Assembly (NCBI RefSeq): GCF_014837015.1
Contig: NZ_JACSPT010000001.1
Span: forward strand, 30,521 to 94,520
Source: Acinetobacter pecorum
GTDB lineage: Bacteria; Pseudomonadota; Gammaproteobacteria; Pseudomonadales; Moraxellaceae
Direction: 5' to 3'
Length of the DNA stretch: 64,000 bases
The notes under the pieces are model-generated. The model did no database searches and was not told the origin of the DNA. It saw only the letters and a list, made by a program, of their open reading frames with translations. Shown here one piece after another: positions 46,892-56,901 of this stretch. Made by a program: the position numbers and the translations under genes. Numbering within the stretch: position 1 is the first letter of the stretch; the number at the start of each line of letters is the position of its first letter.

Positions 46892-47479
46892 CTATTCCTT
46901 CACTTGCCGGGAAGCTGGTTCTTTCTTGGCAAGGTCGGGGTATTGCAAACGCCAGTGTTCCAGCTGCTCTTGGGCATGCAGGTATTTCCCCAGTCCTTTG
47001 ACGTTCTCACTGGCTTCATTTACAGTCGCTGCCTGAGACGGCGGACTATTGAGCAACTGTTCCTGATGTTCCCAGTATTGGTACATCAGCCCTTGAATAT
47101 AACGGCCCTGTTCGGTTTTCAGCTCTAAGGCTTTTAGCATGTTCAGGGCAGACTGGACATGATCCCGCTGACGTTGCTGGACAAATTCTGCTGTCATATT
47201 TTCATCGTCGCGCATGCTGTTTAACTCTTTTTCCAGATCACTGCTCATTTCCTGAAAACGCTGTTCATAATCCATCAATGCGGCAATATCGTGCGGATCA
47301 TCGGCAGTTTTGGGAAATTCTTTGAGAGGTTCGGTTTTCAGTTCCTGCATGACCTGATCTGAAGCCATGTTATCTGTTGGAGTTTCAGCTGGAGTTTCGG
47401 TCGTTTTCTGGTCACATGCCATCAGAAGCACGGCTGCGGCGAACAGTAGCGTTCGTGTTATTCCTGGTATTTTTTGCAT
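46892..47479 (-). CDS. Putative lipoprotein, unknown function
   Basis: 195 residues. A lipobox LLMAC with Cys22 follows a hydrophobic leader, so it is probably lipidated. The mature part is Thr/Glu-rich at first (KTTETPAETPTD), then highly charged and helical (EQRFQEMSSDLEKELNSMRD). No known domain. The residue after Cys is Asp, which in Escherichia coli would favour inner-membrane retention. It is 15 bases downstream of the methyltransferase gene on the same strand. Confidence 0.8.
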   Translation of the reverse strand: MQKIPGITRTLLFAAAVLLMACDQKTTETPAETPTDNMASDQVMQELKTEPLKEFPKTADDPHDIAALMDYEQRFQEMSSDLEKELNSMRDDENMTAEFVQQRQRDHVQSALNMLKALELKTEQGRYIQGLMYQYWEHQEQLLNSPPSQAATVNEASENVKGLGKYLHAQEQLEHWRLQYPDLAKKEPASRQVKE

Positions 47480-47494
47480 GATCGCCTCCTGTTT

Positions 47495-48271
47495 TTAAGT
47501 ACTTTTCTTGAACACATAGATATGGGTGATATACGGAAAATCTATCATTTCTTCTGCGCGTTTGGCGGTATATTGCTGAATGATCTGTTCAAATTGTTGT
47601 TTTAACTGGGCCTGCTGCTGTACGGGCAGGGCTGCAATAAAGCTGGTCGAAAGCAACCGTTTGGATACTACCTGTTCCACACAGCCATGCTGTTGCTGAG
47701 CCATTGTGGTTTCTGCATAGGGCTGAAATAGTGTTTGCTGTGTAAAGACATGGCGCCAGGCGCCGCTATGATAGCGTGGCGTATCGCCTTCCAAGGGGGC
47801 TATACAATCGGCTAAGGCCTGAACCCAGTCGACCCGAGTATCGCGCTGATTCCAGATTAACACCAGATAACCCTGCGGTTTGAGTACCCGGGCGAGTTCT
47901 TGCAAGGTCGCAGCGTCGGCAAACCAGTGAAATGACTGTGCACAAAATATTGCATTCAGGCTATGATCGGGCAGGGGAAGCTGCTGGCTCGCTCCTTCAA
48001 TCGCATGAATGTCCGGATGGGCCAGTTTTAATTGAGCCAGCATTTCCGGGACAGGATCAATCGCGTTAATATGGGTGCTCAGCGGGCGTAAATAGGGGAT
48101 AAACTTGCCGGTGCCACAGCCTAAATCCAGAAGATGTGCATCTGCAGGCAAAGCCAGCGTTTCACTGAGCCACTGGCTGATTTCTGCCGGATAATCAGGA
48201 CGCACTTGCTGATATAGCTCAGCCGACGCACTAAAACCCCGTTTTGCTGCCGGATGTAATGATTGTGTCAT
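47495..48271 (-). CDS. Class I SAM-dependent methyltransferase
   Basis: 258 residues. Motif I LLDLGCGTGKFIPYL near 45-60, then INAIDPVPEML, AIFCAQSFHWF and LARVLKPQGYLVLIWNQRD. This is the Methyltransf_11 type; the substrate is unknown. First gene of a probable two-gene unit with the lipoprotein downstream. Confidence 0.9.
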   Translation of the reverse strand: MTQSLHPAAKRGFSASAELYQQVRPDYPAEISQWLSETLALPADAHLLDLGCGTGKFIPYLRPLSTHINAIDPVPEMLAQLKLAHPDIHAIEGASQQLPLPDHSLNAIFCAQSFHWFADAATLQELARVLKPQGYLVLIWNQRDTRVDWVQALADCIAPLEGDTPRYHSGAWRHVFTQQTLFQPYAETTMAQQQHGCVEQVVSKRLLSTSFIAALPVQQQAQLKQQFEQIIQQYTAKRAEEMIDFPYITHIYVFKKST

Positions 48272-48384
48272 ATTTTGCGCTTTTTAATCTTTTCGATCCC
48301 TATAAAATAGCATATTCACTTTTTTGACAGCGTTCATTGACTGAATTGTTGTGGAAGGGTTCGATTTACCAGTACGGGAAAGTT

Positions 48385-49656
48385 ATGGACAAGCAGATTG
48401 TTTTTGAAGATGAACATATACGCGCGATTTTTATGCCGGGATCTTCTTCAGAACTGATTTTTTCATTTGGCGATTTGATTACCCGTGCCAAGGGCCTCAA
48501 CATCAATGCAGAAAAGTCACTGTCAAAATTTGAATTTAATGTCATTGGCATTATGCCCAAGCATAAATCCTGGTTTCCACAAGGTTCCATGTGGAACATG
48601 CTACAGGCAATTGCTGAACTGATCGCGCCGTTTCAGCAGCGTATTGCATATGGCGGCTCTATGGGTGGCTATGCCGCGATCAAATATTCCCGTGCCTTGG
48701 GCGTGCAACGGGTGGTGGCGATGGTGCCACAATATTCGATTGATCCGGAAGATGTACACGATGCCCGCTACAACATGTTCTATCAGCCAGAGCTGAATGC
48801 CGGAATGCGGATTGATGCTGAAGACATTGATCCGGCCTGTGAATATATTATTGTCTATGATCCTTACTGTGCCGAAGATCGGGCGCATTATCTGAAATTA
48901 GCAGCGTTGATCCCGCATCATCATGTGTTGCATTTACCTTTTACCGGGCATGATGCCATCGCGGTTCTGGCCAGTTCCGAGTTGCTGTATGACTTTTTGC
49001 TACATGAATATGAGCCCACTTATTTCTACCAGAAAATGCGCCGGGTCAAGAAAAACAGCAAGTTCTACTACCGCAAGGTGATCGAAAATGTCTTGCCACG
49101 GCACCGCATGGCCTTGGGGCAGATCCTGAAAAATAACGATCTGCAACTGGATAACCAGTTTTTTGATGCCACACAGAAACAGGTGATTTTGCGGGAACTT
49201 TTGCGTAATAAACAGGTCGATCAGCATGACCTGCTCAAGCTCGGCATTCATGTGAATTTGCCGCAGGAAAATCGCCAGTTGCTGTTGGACCAGTATGGAC
49301 ATGGTCTGGTATTTAATGTCATCAGTCATAAAATTGAAAGTTATGCAGAAGGTGCAATTGCACTAAACCATAAATTCCTGATTCCGATTTATGCCAAAGG
49401 TAACGGTTTGTTGAGCATTAACCTGAATGATGAACGTTATCTGGTGGTGATGAATGACCGGCATATCATGAAACTGATCAAGGAACAGGATGAACTCAAT
49501 GTGGGCATGCATCCGATTTTAATGAAGCGCTATAGCGATTTTTATATGTTTAGCTATAAGCAGCTGAATCTGAGTACCAATGAATATGGGGCTGCTGTTT
49601 TTATAGACGATAGTGACAAAAATACGCATTTTGTGACATACAGTGAGATAAATTAA
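48385..49656 (+). CDS. Alpha/beta hydrolase-like protein with unknown C-terminal half
   Basis: 423 residues from ATG 48385. A nucleophile elbow AYGGSMGGYAAIKYS (Ser near 92) and a later FTGHDAIAVL, which may supply the catalytic His, fit an alpha/beta hydrolase in residues 15-225. The rest, with many Tyr, Asp and Lys residues, is not recognised. GGGAA lies 5-6 bases before this ATG; the frame extends to TTG 48337. Related proteins occur near polysaccharide genes, but no such genes are here. Single gene. Confidence 0.75.
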   Translation: MDKQIVFEDEHIRAIFMPGSSSELIFSFGDLITRAKGLNINAEKSLSKFEFNVIGIMPKHKSWFPQGSMWNMLQAIAELIAPFQQRIAYGGSMGGYAAIKYSRALGVQRVVAMVPQYSIDPEDVHDARYNMFYQPELNAGMRIDAEDIDPACEYIIVYDPYCAEDRAHYLKLAALIPHHHVLHLPFTGHDAIAVLASSELLYDFLLHEYEPTYFYQKMRRVKKNSKFYYRKVIENVLPRHRMALGQILKNNDLQLDNQFFDATQKQVILRELLRNKQVDQHDLLKLGIHVNLPQENRQLLLDQYGHGLVFNVISHKIESYAEGAIALNHKFLIPIYAKGNGLLSINLNDERYLVVMNDRHIMKLIKEQDELNVGMHPILMKRYSDFYMFSYKQLNLSTNEYGAAVFIDDSDKNTHFVTYSEIN

Positions 49657-49781
49657 CTAAAAATTTATATAAAAAACAATTACTTGACATGTGATAGACT
49701 TGGCATAATATAGAGATAAGCGGTATAAATAATAAATCAATAATACCGTTCCCGATGGTTAAAACGAAGAAGGGGATCTCT

Positions 49782-49979
49782 ATGATGCGAGCAACTTGGA
49801 TGATGCAAGTATGTTTTATCTTCGGTTTGGTTCTGCCCAATCTGGCATATGCAGAAAGTGTGCATCCTGCGGTGATTATGGTCAGTGCATCCGTCATTTT
49901 TATGATTATTCTATCCGTGTATGTGGTGTATCGAATCCGCAAGTCATTACGCAACCATATGGATAAACCGCTGGATTAA
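49782..49979 (+). CDS. Small membrane protein with signal-like leader
   Basis: 65 residues. A cleavable or anchoring hydrophobic leader (VCFIFGLVLPNLAYAES) is followed by a second helix, VIMVSASVIFMIILSVYVVY, and a basic tail. AAGGGG lies 6 bases before ATG 49782, favouring it over the ATG at 49755. Unknown function. Confidence 0.65.
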   Translation: MMRATWMMQVCFIFGLVLPNLAYAESVHPAVIMVSASVIFMIILSVYVVYRIRKSLRNHMDKPLD

Positions 49980-50068
49980 TTGTTCCAGGCTGGAAACAGG
50001 TTGAAAAGACTCAATGACTCGTTTTAAATCACCGGAATAGATTGTCAAACAGGATTGAGGGAACAGCC

Positions 50069-51022
50069 GTGAAAGCCGTTTATTTAGATTATGCTTCTTT
50101 AGACCAACAGGATTTGGACTTTCAGGAACTGCATGCAGCATTTGACCAGCTTGTCTTGTATCCTGCCACCTCGGCCGAAGAGGTGCAGTTTCGTGTAGCC
50201 GATGTGGACGTCATCATAACCAATAAAGTCGTAATCGATGCAGCTACCATTCAACAATGCCCTGAGCTTAAACTGATTTTAATCTCGGCAACCGGCACCA
50301 ATAATGTCGACCTTGCGGCGGCCAAAGCACGCGGGATCGTGGTGTGTAACTGTCAGGCCTATGGCACTTCGGCAGTCGCGCAGCATACCATCATGCTGAT
50401 GCTGAATCTGGCAACTTCATTCCTGTCTTACCAACGTGCGTTACAACAAGGCGAGTGGCAAAAAGCCAGCCAGTTCTGCTTGCTGGATGCGCCCATTGTC
50501 GAGCTGGCCGGAAAAATATTGGGTATCGTCGGTTATGGAGAACTGGGCCATGCAGTGGCAAAACTGGCCGAAGCTTTTGGTATGAAAGTTCTCATTGCCG
50601 CGCTGCCAAACCGTACCGCTGATGCCTCCCGTGTGCCATTTGCAGAGTTGCTTGCTCAAGTTGATTTTCTCAGTCTGCATTGTCCACTTACCGATGATAC
50701 CCGACATTTAATCAGTCATGATGAACTGGAAACAATGAAAAGCAGTGCATTTTTAATTAACTGTGCGCGTGGCGGTATTGTCGATGAAGCTGCTTTGGCT
50801 GAGGCGTTGCGAGCAGGCAAGATTGCCGGTGCAGCGACGGATGTACTCACGGTAGAACCACCGAAACAGGGCAATGTACTACTTGATTCAACGATTCCCA
50901 ACCTGATTGTGACACCACATAATGCCTGGGGCAGTGTTGATGCACGGCAACGCATTGTGGATCAAATGGTCGAAAATGTAGCAGCATTTAAACAGGGTCA
51001 GCCGATTCGACAGGTCAATTGA
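50069..51022 (+). CDS. D-2-hydroxyacid dehydrogenase (glycerate dehydrogenase-like)
   Basis: 317 residues. NAD-binding GIVGYGELGHAVAKLAEAF, SLHCPLTDDTRHLI, LINCARGGIVDEAAL (catalytic Arg) and VTPHNAWGS (catalytic His) are all intact. It most resembles hydroxypyruvate/glycerate dehydrogenases; the substrate is inferred. GTG 50069 has GAGG 8 bases upstream, so it is taken as the start rather than the TTG at 50042. Confidence 0.92.
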   Translation: MKAVYLDYASLDQQDLDFQELHAAFDQLVLYPATSAEEVQFRVADVDVIITNKVVIDAATIQQCPELKLILISATGTNNVDLAAAKARGIVVCNCQAYGTSAVAQHTIMLMLNLATSFLSYQRALQQGEWQKASQFCLLDAPIVELAGKILGIVGYGELGHAVAKLAEAFGMKVLIAALPNRTADASRVPFAELLAQVDFLSLHCPLTDDTRHLISHDELETMKSSAFLINCARGGIVDEAALAEALRAGKIAGAATDVLTVEPPKQGNVLLDSTIPNLIVTPHNAWGSVDARQRIVDQMVENVAAFKQGQPIRQVN

Positions 51023-51066
51023 TAGATCGCGTCGATACAAGGTAATAGTTTTATTTTTAGAAAATA

Positions 51067-51094
51067 AAAAAGCCCGTGATGGGCTTTTTTTATA
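51067..51094. terminator. Bidirectional terminator
   Basis: AAAAAAGCCC, GTGAT and GGGCTTTTTT lie between two convergent genes. The T-run overlaps the stop region of the minus-strand gene at 51090. Confidence 0.88.
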
Positions 51095-51575
51095 AATCGG
51101 TTACCGCATAACTGGTGGCTGAACCTGAACCAGATTGAGGCTGCATTTGTGGGGTGGTTGTTTGCTGTGGGGCAGCAGAGGACTCACTTAAAGGTTGCTG
51201 CACAATTGGTGCTGCTTGCTGTGAATTGCCACGCCAGACTTCTTTGGTCTGCTGGATTTTCTGACCAGTTTGCTGGGCTGCCTGAGTTGCGCCCTGATCT
51301 ACTTTCTGAATCGTATCTGATGCAGTGGTCTTGGTATTGTTCCAGGCGCGATCTACACCCGGCTTGATTTTAGCAATACCTTTTTCCGTTGCTTCACCGA
51401 CTTTCTCGGCAGTATTCACTACGCCTTCCTGTGCTTTATATGCAAATACATGCAGCAGGTTCGGATTTTCACCATAGGGTTTAACCGGTTTAGCAGACTG
51501 AGTCGTAGTTTGTGCGAATGCTGGAACAGAAAGCATTAAAGCTGTCGTTAAAATAATTGGGGTTTTGATATTCAT
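51090..51575 (-). CDS. Secreted amphipathic-repeat protein, unknown function
   Basis: 161 residues with a signal peptide ending in AFA near residue 21. The middle (about 45-115) is a run of Lys/Thr/Ala/Gln-rich segments such as AEKVGEATEKGIAKIK, TTASDTIQKVDQGATQAAQQ and TGQKIQQTKEVW, like amphipathic 11-residue repeats. The C-terminus is Gln/Pro/Ser-rich. No enzyme motif. Probably periplasmic or surface-linked; function unknown. Confidence 0.75.
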   Translation of the reverse strand: MNIKTPIILTTALMLSVPAFAQTTTQSAKPVKPYGENPNLLHVFAYKAQEGVVNTAEKVGEATEKGIAKIKPGVDRAWNNTKTTASDTIQKVDQGATQAAQQTGQKIQQTKEVWRGNSQQAAPIVQQPLSESSAAPQQTTTPQMQPQSGSGSATSYAVTDL

Positions 51576-51768
51576 TATGCATCGACCTCGAATTCGTCTA
51601 AGTGCGGTCTGAGTTTGTTTTTCAGTGTAACGGATAATTGGTCAAAAACAATGAATATCCTGTGAAGAGTGCAGGGCTTTCAGGTTGATCTGTACCGGAA
51701 TATTATAATTTTTAAAGAAAGGGCAGTAGAAATCAGATGAAGGGTCGAATTGAGTTTTAGCAAAATAA

Positions 51769-51804
51769 AAGCCCTGTTCTTATACTCAAACAGGGCGATC
51801 TTTT
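51769..51804 (-). terminator. Terminator of the 129-residue lipoprotein gene
   Basis: AAAAGCCCTGTT and AACAGGGC form an 8-bp stem around CTTATACTCA; on the minus strand it is followed by TTTTATTTT. Confidence 0.75.
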
Positions 51805-52193
51805 TAGTCACATTGTGTCAGGGCATCTTTGGCGAAATGTTCGCGTAAGCTGACAAAGTTCTTTTGTACGCCTGCATCGTGCAGGTCAAATTTTTGTGCG
51901 GTGCTGGTGCCATCGCGCTGGAAGGTGGCTGAACCGGCATCGATTAGAGTCATGCCTTTAAATGACCATTGTTCAATAACACGGTTATTGCCAATATCGC
52001 CGGTGAATTCAATCACGCATTTATCGAGGAATTTGGTCAGTTTTGCCTTGTTGTTGGTCGTGTCTGGAACCACTTCAATATTTTGGACTTCCTGTAAGAC
52101 ACCGACCTGAAGCTGTGGGATTTTTGGTGCAGAGGTACAGGCTGAAAGGGCAATACTCGCAAGACCCGTCAAAATAAGAGCTTTAAATTTCAT
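51804..52193 (-). CDS. Putative lipoprotein
   Basis: 129 residues. Lipobox LSAC near residue 19 (GLASIALSACTSAP). The mature part is a short beta-rich domain with two cysteines (DKCVIEFTGDIG and the terminal TQCD). No known family. Its own terminator suggests a single-gene transcript. Confidence 0.8.
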   Translation of the reverse strand: MKFKALILTGLASIALSACTSAPKIPQLQVGVLQEVQNIEVVPDTTNNKAKLTKFLDKCVIEFTGDIGNNRVIEQWSFKGMTLIDAGSATFQRDGTSTAQKFDLHDAGVQKNFVSLREHFAKDALTQCD

Positions 52194-52322
52194 ATGATTC
52201 TTTCTTGTTGAGTGTTGTTGAGATGAGTATAGGGAATTGTGAAAAGGATGACCATAGTATTCACGATTTTAGAATGATGGATTTAGGTCATTTAATACGG
52301 TGTTTATAGTTGAAATTTTTCT

Positions 52323-53237
52323 CTAAAGAATCTCAATAAATTCATAGCTCTCAACAATTTTTTCAAATGTTGGGTGAGTACTAATGTGCTTCATTACTTT
52401 TAAACTAACAAACTGCTTAATATGTAGTTTTTCAATTTCAGGAAGTAAAGATTTCTCTAAACGTATACGGTAACTTTTTTTGTCTTCGTCAACGATAGTT
52501 ATTTTTCCAGATATATCTAGTGTTTGTATGGCTCCAGAGATTTCGCATATCAATGGTTCTTTAATTTCCAAATCATTCAAAAAGTTTAATGCAGCTTCGA
52601 TTTTTTGTGAATTTCCTACCCAGTAATGATTTTTGTTATGATGAGAATCCCAATTTAGTTCAAAGTCTAAATTATTACTTTTTAAAGCTGATAGCATGGA
52701 CTTGATACTTTTTATCCCTTTATTCCCCATCATTGAGAAAATCTCCTGATTATTTTCAGGGTTTTCTAATGCTTGAAAAAATGAGAACCAATAAGTGAGA
52801 GTATTTTGAGATAGACTCCATCCGAACAAGTCGGGCTGAATATCTAAGCTAATAATAAATTTGGTTGAACCCGATACAATATTTGCTAAGCGAAGATCTA
52901 ACTCGGACTGGTTAACAAAATCAGCATGTTTTTTAGGGGTTTTTATCTTCGTAGAAAGTGTAATTAAACTTTCAGCTAAACCTTTTGATAAGGCTGCATG
53001 TAGCATTAAAGGGAGTGAGCCATTATGAGCTTTATCACCTACGAAGCGAACTTCTAAAATTTCTTTTTCTCTGCGAATTTGCAGATCATAAAGTTGCTTT
53101 CTAAGGCTATCTAAATGTTCTTTAAAAGAATCGATAGATGCGACTTTAAAGCGATCATTTTTATCTAAGGTTTCACTATCTTTTTTTATTATTTTTTCAG
53201 CTAAATGTATTTGTTCTTCAAGAGTAGTGATGTTCAT
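52323..53237 (-). CDS. Unknown 304-residue protein paired with a nucleotidyltransferase
   Basis: 304 residues, AT-rich: bases 52321-52380 have 18 G/C of 60. The N-terminus is a coiled coil (EEQIHLAEKIIKKDSETLD, LDSLRKQLYDLQIRREKEI). The centre holds LDLRLANIVSGSTKFIISLD then IQPDLFGWSLSQNTL, a pattern I associate with uncharacterised proteins next to such nucleotidyltransferases. No membrane helix, nuclease or HEPN motif is visible. It overlaps the upstream gene by 20 bases and lacks a good ribosome site, implying coupled translation. Confidence 0.8.
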   Translation of the reverse strand: MNITTLEEQIHLAEKIIKKDSETLDKNDRFKVASIDSFKEHLDSLRKQLYDLQIRREKEILEVRFVGDKAHNGSLPLMLHAALSKGLAESLITLSTKIKTPKKHADFVNQSELDLRLANIVSGSTKFIISLDIQPDLFGWSLSQNTLTYWFSFFQALENPENNQEIFSMMGNKGIKSIKSMLSALKSNNLDFELNWDSHHNKNHYWVGNSQKIEAALNFLNDLEIKEPLICEISGAIQTLDISGKITIVDEDKKSYRIRLEKSLLPEIEKLHIKQFVSLKVMKHISTHPTFEKIVESYEFIEIL

Positions 53238-53619
53238 TTGGATTTACTCGAATTTGAATGAAACCTTTAGCTTCATATAATTGATTGAAACTAAAACGAC
53301 TACGCCAATAGTGATATTTATCCTCATCGCTCATGTAATTAAAATAAAGATCACACCCATATCGAGCGCGAATTGTATTACGATTTACTAGGAGTGAGAG
53401 TAAATCATTATATTTTTCGGCAGATAATTTATTAAGATCTTCTTGATTCAGAAATAAAACTATATCAATGTCGCTAGGATGAGGTTTTTTTGAACACATT
53501 GAGCCATCAATCCAAATGATCATTTCTACACGATATGCTTTTAGGTCTTGGATTAATACTCTTAAGCGATTACATAGATGTGAACGTGTTCTTTTTTCTT
53601 CAAATGGGCTGAGAACCAT
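53218..53619 (-). CDS. Polymerase-beta-type nucleotidyltransferase (DUF6932-like)
   Basis: 133 residues. IWIDGSMCSKKPHPSDIDIVLFL is the GS...DxD active-site pattern of minimal nucleotidyltransferases, here with SDID. A further Asp in YGCDLYFNY could be the third acidic residue. GGA lies 5 bases before ATG 53619; the frame's earlier start is TTG. First gene of the AT-rich pair. Members act as antitoxins, toxins or tRNA modifiers in other systems; the role here is unknown. Confidence 0.82.
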   Translation of the reverse strand: MVLSPFEEKRTRSHLCNRLRVLIQDLKAYRVEMIIWIDGSMCSKKPHPSDIDIVLFLNQEDLNKLSAEKYNDLLSLLVNRNTIRARYGCDLYFNYMSDEDKYHYWRSRFSFNQLYEAKGFIQIRVNPNEHHYS

Positions 53620-53802
53620 TTTTTCCAAACTTTACAAAGATATCTTATGAATACCGGGCTCTAGGAGACAAGGATAAATTACTTTTCCATCAGATAGTCT
53701 TTTGGGGTCTCTCTCAATATTTTCTGTAAAATTATTGTCTATCATTTTGATTTTTTATTAAAAATACAATTATTTATATCATATATTTATAATTTTTAGT
53801 GT

Positions 53803-53831
53803 AAAAAAAGACCGCATTTGCGGTCTTTTTT
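53803..53831 (-). terminator. Terminator of glyQ-glyS
   Basis: AAAAAAAGACCGCA and TGCGGTCTTTTTT form a nearly perfect stem just past the glyS stop. Confidence 0.9.
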
Positions 53832-53842
53832 ACTTTAAATTA

Positions 53843-55912
53843 TTAGTGCTGTAACACTGAAATATCAGCCACTTTTGTGAACAAATCACGAAGTTGAGCA
53901 AGCATACGTAAACGGTTTGCTTTCAGGTCAGCATCATCTGCCATCACCATTACACCGTCAAAGAATGCATCGACTGGCGCACGAAGTGCAGCAAGCACAG
54001 ACAATGCAGCAGTGTAATCTTTCGCAGCAAATAATGGCTCAACTTGAGGCGCAATTTTCGCAAGTTCAGCGAACAATGCTTTTTCAGCATCTTCAACCAA
54101 GTTAGCCTCAACCACAGCACCTTCAGGTGCAGCTTCTTTCGCTAAGATATTCGCAACACGCTTGTTTGCAGCAGCCAACGCAGCAGCTTCAGGAAGATCA
54201 CGGAAATGATTGACCGCATTTACACGCTTGTCAAAATCAAGTGGTGATTTTGGAGACAAGGCCTGAACCGCCTGAATCACATCAACCGCAACGCCTTGGT
54301 CTTCGTATTTCGCACGGTAACGACCTTCAAGGAATGCAACCGCATCTGCCAAAGTCTTGTCGTGATCTTTCAATACATCGCCATAAGCAGCCAAAGCCAG
54401 CTTGATCAGATCTTCGATTGACACATCAAGTTCGTTTTCAGTCACAAGACGCAAAATACCAATCGCAGAACGACGTAGTGCAAACGGGTCTTTAGAACCT
54501 GTTGGCGCTTGACCAATACCGAAAATACCAGTCAATGTGTCTAAGCGGTCGGCAAGAGCAATAGTTGTACCTGTTTTGGTTTTCGGTAAAACGTCACCCG
54601 CGAATTTAGGCAGGTATTGCTCACCTAGAGATTCAGCCACTTCATCATTTTCACCTTCAAGACGCGCATAGTAAGTGCCCGCGATCCCTTGAAGTTCTGG
54701 GAATTCACCCACAAGCTCAGAAGTTAAATCGCATTTTGCAAGAAGGGCAGCTTTTTCAGCATCTTGAGGATTTGCACCTGTAATTGGCGCAAGTGCAACA
54801 GCCAATTTCGCAATACGTGTCGATTTGTCCCAAAGCGTACCGAGTTCTGCCTGGAATACCATGTTTGCCAGTTTCTCTTTACGCGATGCAAGCGGTTGCT
54901 TTTGATCTTGCAAGAAGAAGAATTCAGCATCAGACAAACGTGGACGAACCACTTTCTCATTACCTTCAATGATTTGTGTCGGGTCTTTCGACTCGATGTT
55001 CGATACAGTAATGAAGTACGGTTGCAGTTTGTTCTCAGTATTTACCAAACAGAAGTACTTTTGGTTGTCCTGCATGGTGGTAATCAAGGCTTCTTGAGGA
55101 ACTGCAAGGAAGCGTTCTTCGAAGCTTGCACGAAGTGCAACAGGCCATTCAACCAGTGCCGTCACTTCGTCACGAAGATCAGCAGGCACAATCGCAATTG
55201 CATTCACTTCATCAGCAAGTGCTTTGACTTGCTGGTCAATGATCGCTTGACGTTCTTCAAAAGAAGCCACAACGTGCGCTGCTTTAAGCTTGCTTAAGTA
55301 TTCATCAGCATGCGTTAAAGTGATCGCTTCAGGTGCATGGAAACGGTGACCATAAGTCACATTACCTGCTTTGTGATCCTGAATGGTTGCATCAATCACA
55401 TCGTTATCTTTTAACAACACCACCCATTTCACAGGACGTACGAATTCGGTACGGCTTGCCGCAGAACGCATACGTTTTGCAATTGGCAGGTTGTCTAAAG
55501 CTGCTTGTAAAATTTGTGGCAGTAAAACGTCAAGGCTTTGACCTTTTACGTCTTTTAAGTAGCACACTTTTTCAACTTTACCGGCCTGGAAAGTAGAAAC
55601 CTGATCTACAGTAATGCCTTGCCCACGCATAAAACCTTCCAAAGCTTTGGTTGGTTTGCCTTCAACATCAAACGCTGCCTGTTTGGCAGGGCCGTCAAAA
55701 CGTTTTTGTGTGTCTGCCTGTGCGCCGTCCACATTGACGATTTTAAGTGCCAAACGACGTGGTGCTGCATAGGCTTCGATTGCATCAAAAGCCAGACCAG
55801 CATCTTTTAAGCCTTTTTCAGTTTCAGCTTTTAAAGCATCACGTAATTTTTTCAGGCTTTTTGGTGGAAGTTCTTCACAACCCAATTCGAACAAAACGGT
55901 ATGTTTAGACAT
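53843..55912 (-). CDS. glyS: Glycyl-tRNA synthetase beta subunit
   Basis: 689 residues, the normal length. The N-terminus [21 protein letters not shown] is diagnostic. The C-terminal region ([27 protein letters not shown] pattern) carries the anticodon-binding part. It works with GlyQ as an alpha2beta2 enzyme charging tRNA-Gly. Its ATG overlaps the glyQ TAA by one base (TAATG). Codons are visibly biased toward strongly used ones. Confidence 0.97.
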   Translation of the reverse strand: MSKHTVLFELGCEELPPKSLKKLRDALKAETEKGLKDAGLAFDAIEAYAAPRRLALKIVNVDGAQADTQKRFDGPAKQAAFDVEGKPTKALEGFMRGQGITVDQVSTFQAGKVEKVCYLKDVKGQSLDVLLPQILQAALDNLPIAKRMRSAASRTEFVRPVKWVVLLKDNDVIDATIQDHKAGNVTYGHRFHAPEAITLTHADEYLSKLKAAHVVASFEERQAIIDQQVKALADEVNAIAIVPADLRDEVTALVEWPVALRASFEERFLAVPQEALITTMQDNQKYFCLVNTENKLQPYFITVSNIESKDPTQIIEGNEKVVRPRLSDAEFFFLQDQKQPLASRKEKLANMVFQAELGTLWDKSTRIAKLAVALAPITGANPQDAEKAALLAKCDLTSELVGEFPELQGIAGTYYARLEGENDEVAESLGEQYLPKFAGDVLPKTKTGTTIALADRLDTLTGIFGIGQAPTGSKDPFALRRSAIGILRLVTENELDVSIEDLIKLALAAYGDVLKDHDKTLADAVAFLEGRYRAKYEDQGVAVDVIQAVQALSPKSPLDFDKRVNAVNHFRDLPEAAALAAANKRVANILAKEAAPEGAVVEANLVEDAEKALFAELAKIAPQVEPLFAAKDYTAALSVLAALRAPVDAFFDGVMVMADDADLKANRLRMLAQLRDLFTKVADISVLQH

Positions 55913-56901
55913 TATTTGCTCTCCTTAGATTCAACTTTTGCTTCCGCTTCAACTTGCGCTTTCAATTGTGCCAACACTTCATCACGTAATGCAGGTTCTG
56001 CCATCGGGAAACCGAGTTTCGCACGTGCAGCCACGTAGCTTTGTGCAATTGAACGGGCCAATGTACGTACACGTAAAATATAACGCTGACGTTCAGTCAC
56101 AGAGATCGCGCCACGCGCATCCAGTAAGTTAAAGCAATGTGACGCTTTAATCACTTGCTCATAAGCTGGTAATGGCAGTTCCGCTTCGATTAAACGCGTT
56201 GCTTCAGCTTCGTAGAAATCGAACAATTCGAACATCTTGTCGACAGGCGCATATTCGAAGTTATAAGTCGATTGTTCTACTTCATTTTGATGGAACACAT
56301 CACCGTAAGTTACAGTACCGAACTGGCCTTTGGTCCAAACCAGATCATAAACCGAGTCTACACCTTGCAGGTACATGGCAAGACGTTCAAGACCGTAGGT
56401 AATTTCGCCTGTAACCGGGTAGCACTCAACACCACCGACTTGCTGGAAATACGTGAACTGAGTCACTTCCATACCGTTCAGCCAAACTTCCCAGCCTAAG
56501 CCCCAGGCACCCAGTGTCGGAGATTCCCAGTTGTCTTCTACGAAACGGATATCATGTACCAGCGGGTCAATACCAATCGCTTTTAATGAATCAAGATAAA
56601 GCTGCTGGATGTTGTCCGGGTTTGGCTTAAGCACCACCTGGAACTGGTAGTAATGTTGTAGACGATTCGGGTTTTCACCATAACGACCGTCTTTTGGGCG
56701 ACGTGACGGCTGAACATAAGCGGCATTCCAGGTTTCAGGACCTAAGGCACGTAAGAAAGTTGCGGTGTGGAATGTCCCTGCACCCATTTCCATGTCGTAA
56801 GGTTGTAAAACGACGCAGCCTTGCTCCGCCCAGTAGTTTTGTAAGGCAAGAATTAAGCCTTGGAAGGTATCAATATGCGATATGGCGCGACTCATGGTCA
56901 T
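55912..56901 (-). CDS. glyQ: Glycyl-tRNA synthetase alpha subunit
   Basis: 329 residues. [60 protein letters not shown] and [21 protein letters not shown] are the class II core motifs of GlyQ. It holds the catalytic site. Two starts are possible, ATG 56901 and ATG 56895; AGTGG lies 6 bases before the second. Short Lys/Glu tail at the C-terminus. Confidence 0.97.
   Translation of the reverse strand: MTMSRAISHIDTFQGLILALQNYWAEQGCVVLQPYDMEMGAGTFHTATFLRALGPETWNAAYVQPSRRPKDGRYGENPNRLQHYYQFQVVLKPNPDNIQQLYLDSLKAIGIDPLVHDIRFVEDNWESPTLGAWGLGWEVWLNGMEVTQFTYFQQVGGVECYPVTGEITYGLERLAMYLQGVDSVYDLVWTKGQFGTVTYGDVFHQNEVEQSTYNFEYAPVDKMFELFDFYEAEATRLIEAELPLPAYEQVIKASHCFNLLDARGAISVTERQRYILRVRTLARSIAQSYVAARAKLGFPMAEPALRDEVLAQLKAQVEAEAKVESKESK

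Noticed and set aside
54764..55297. Plus-strand frame of 177 codons inside glyS
   Set aside because: Antisense to a conserved synthetase gene, Cys/Arg/Phe-rich, no ribosome site; a by-product of glyS codon bias.
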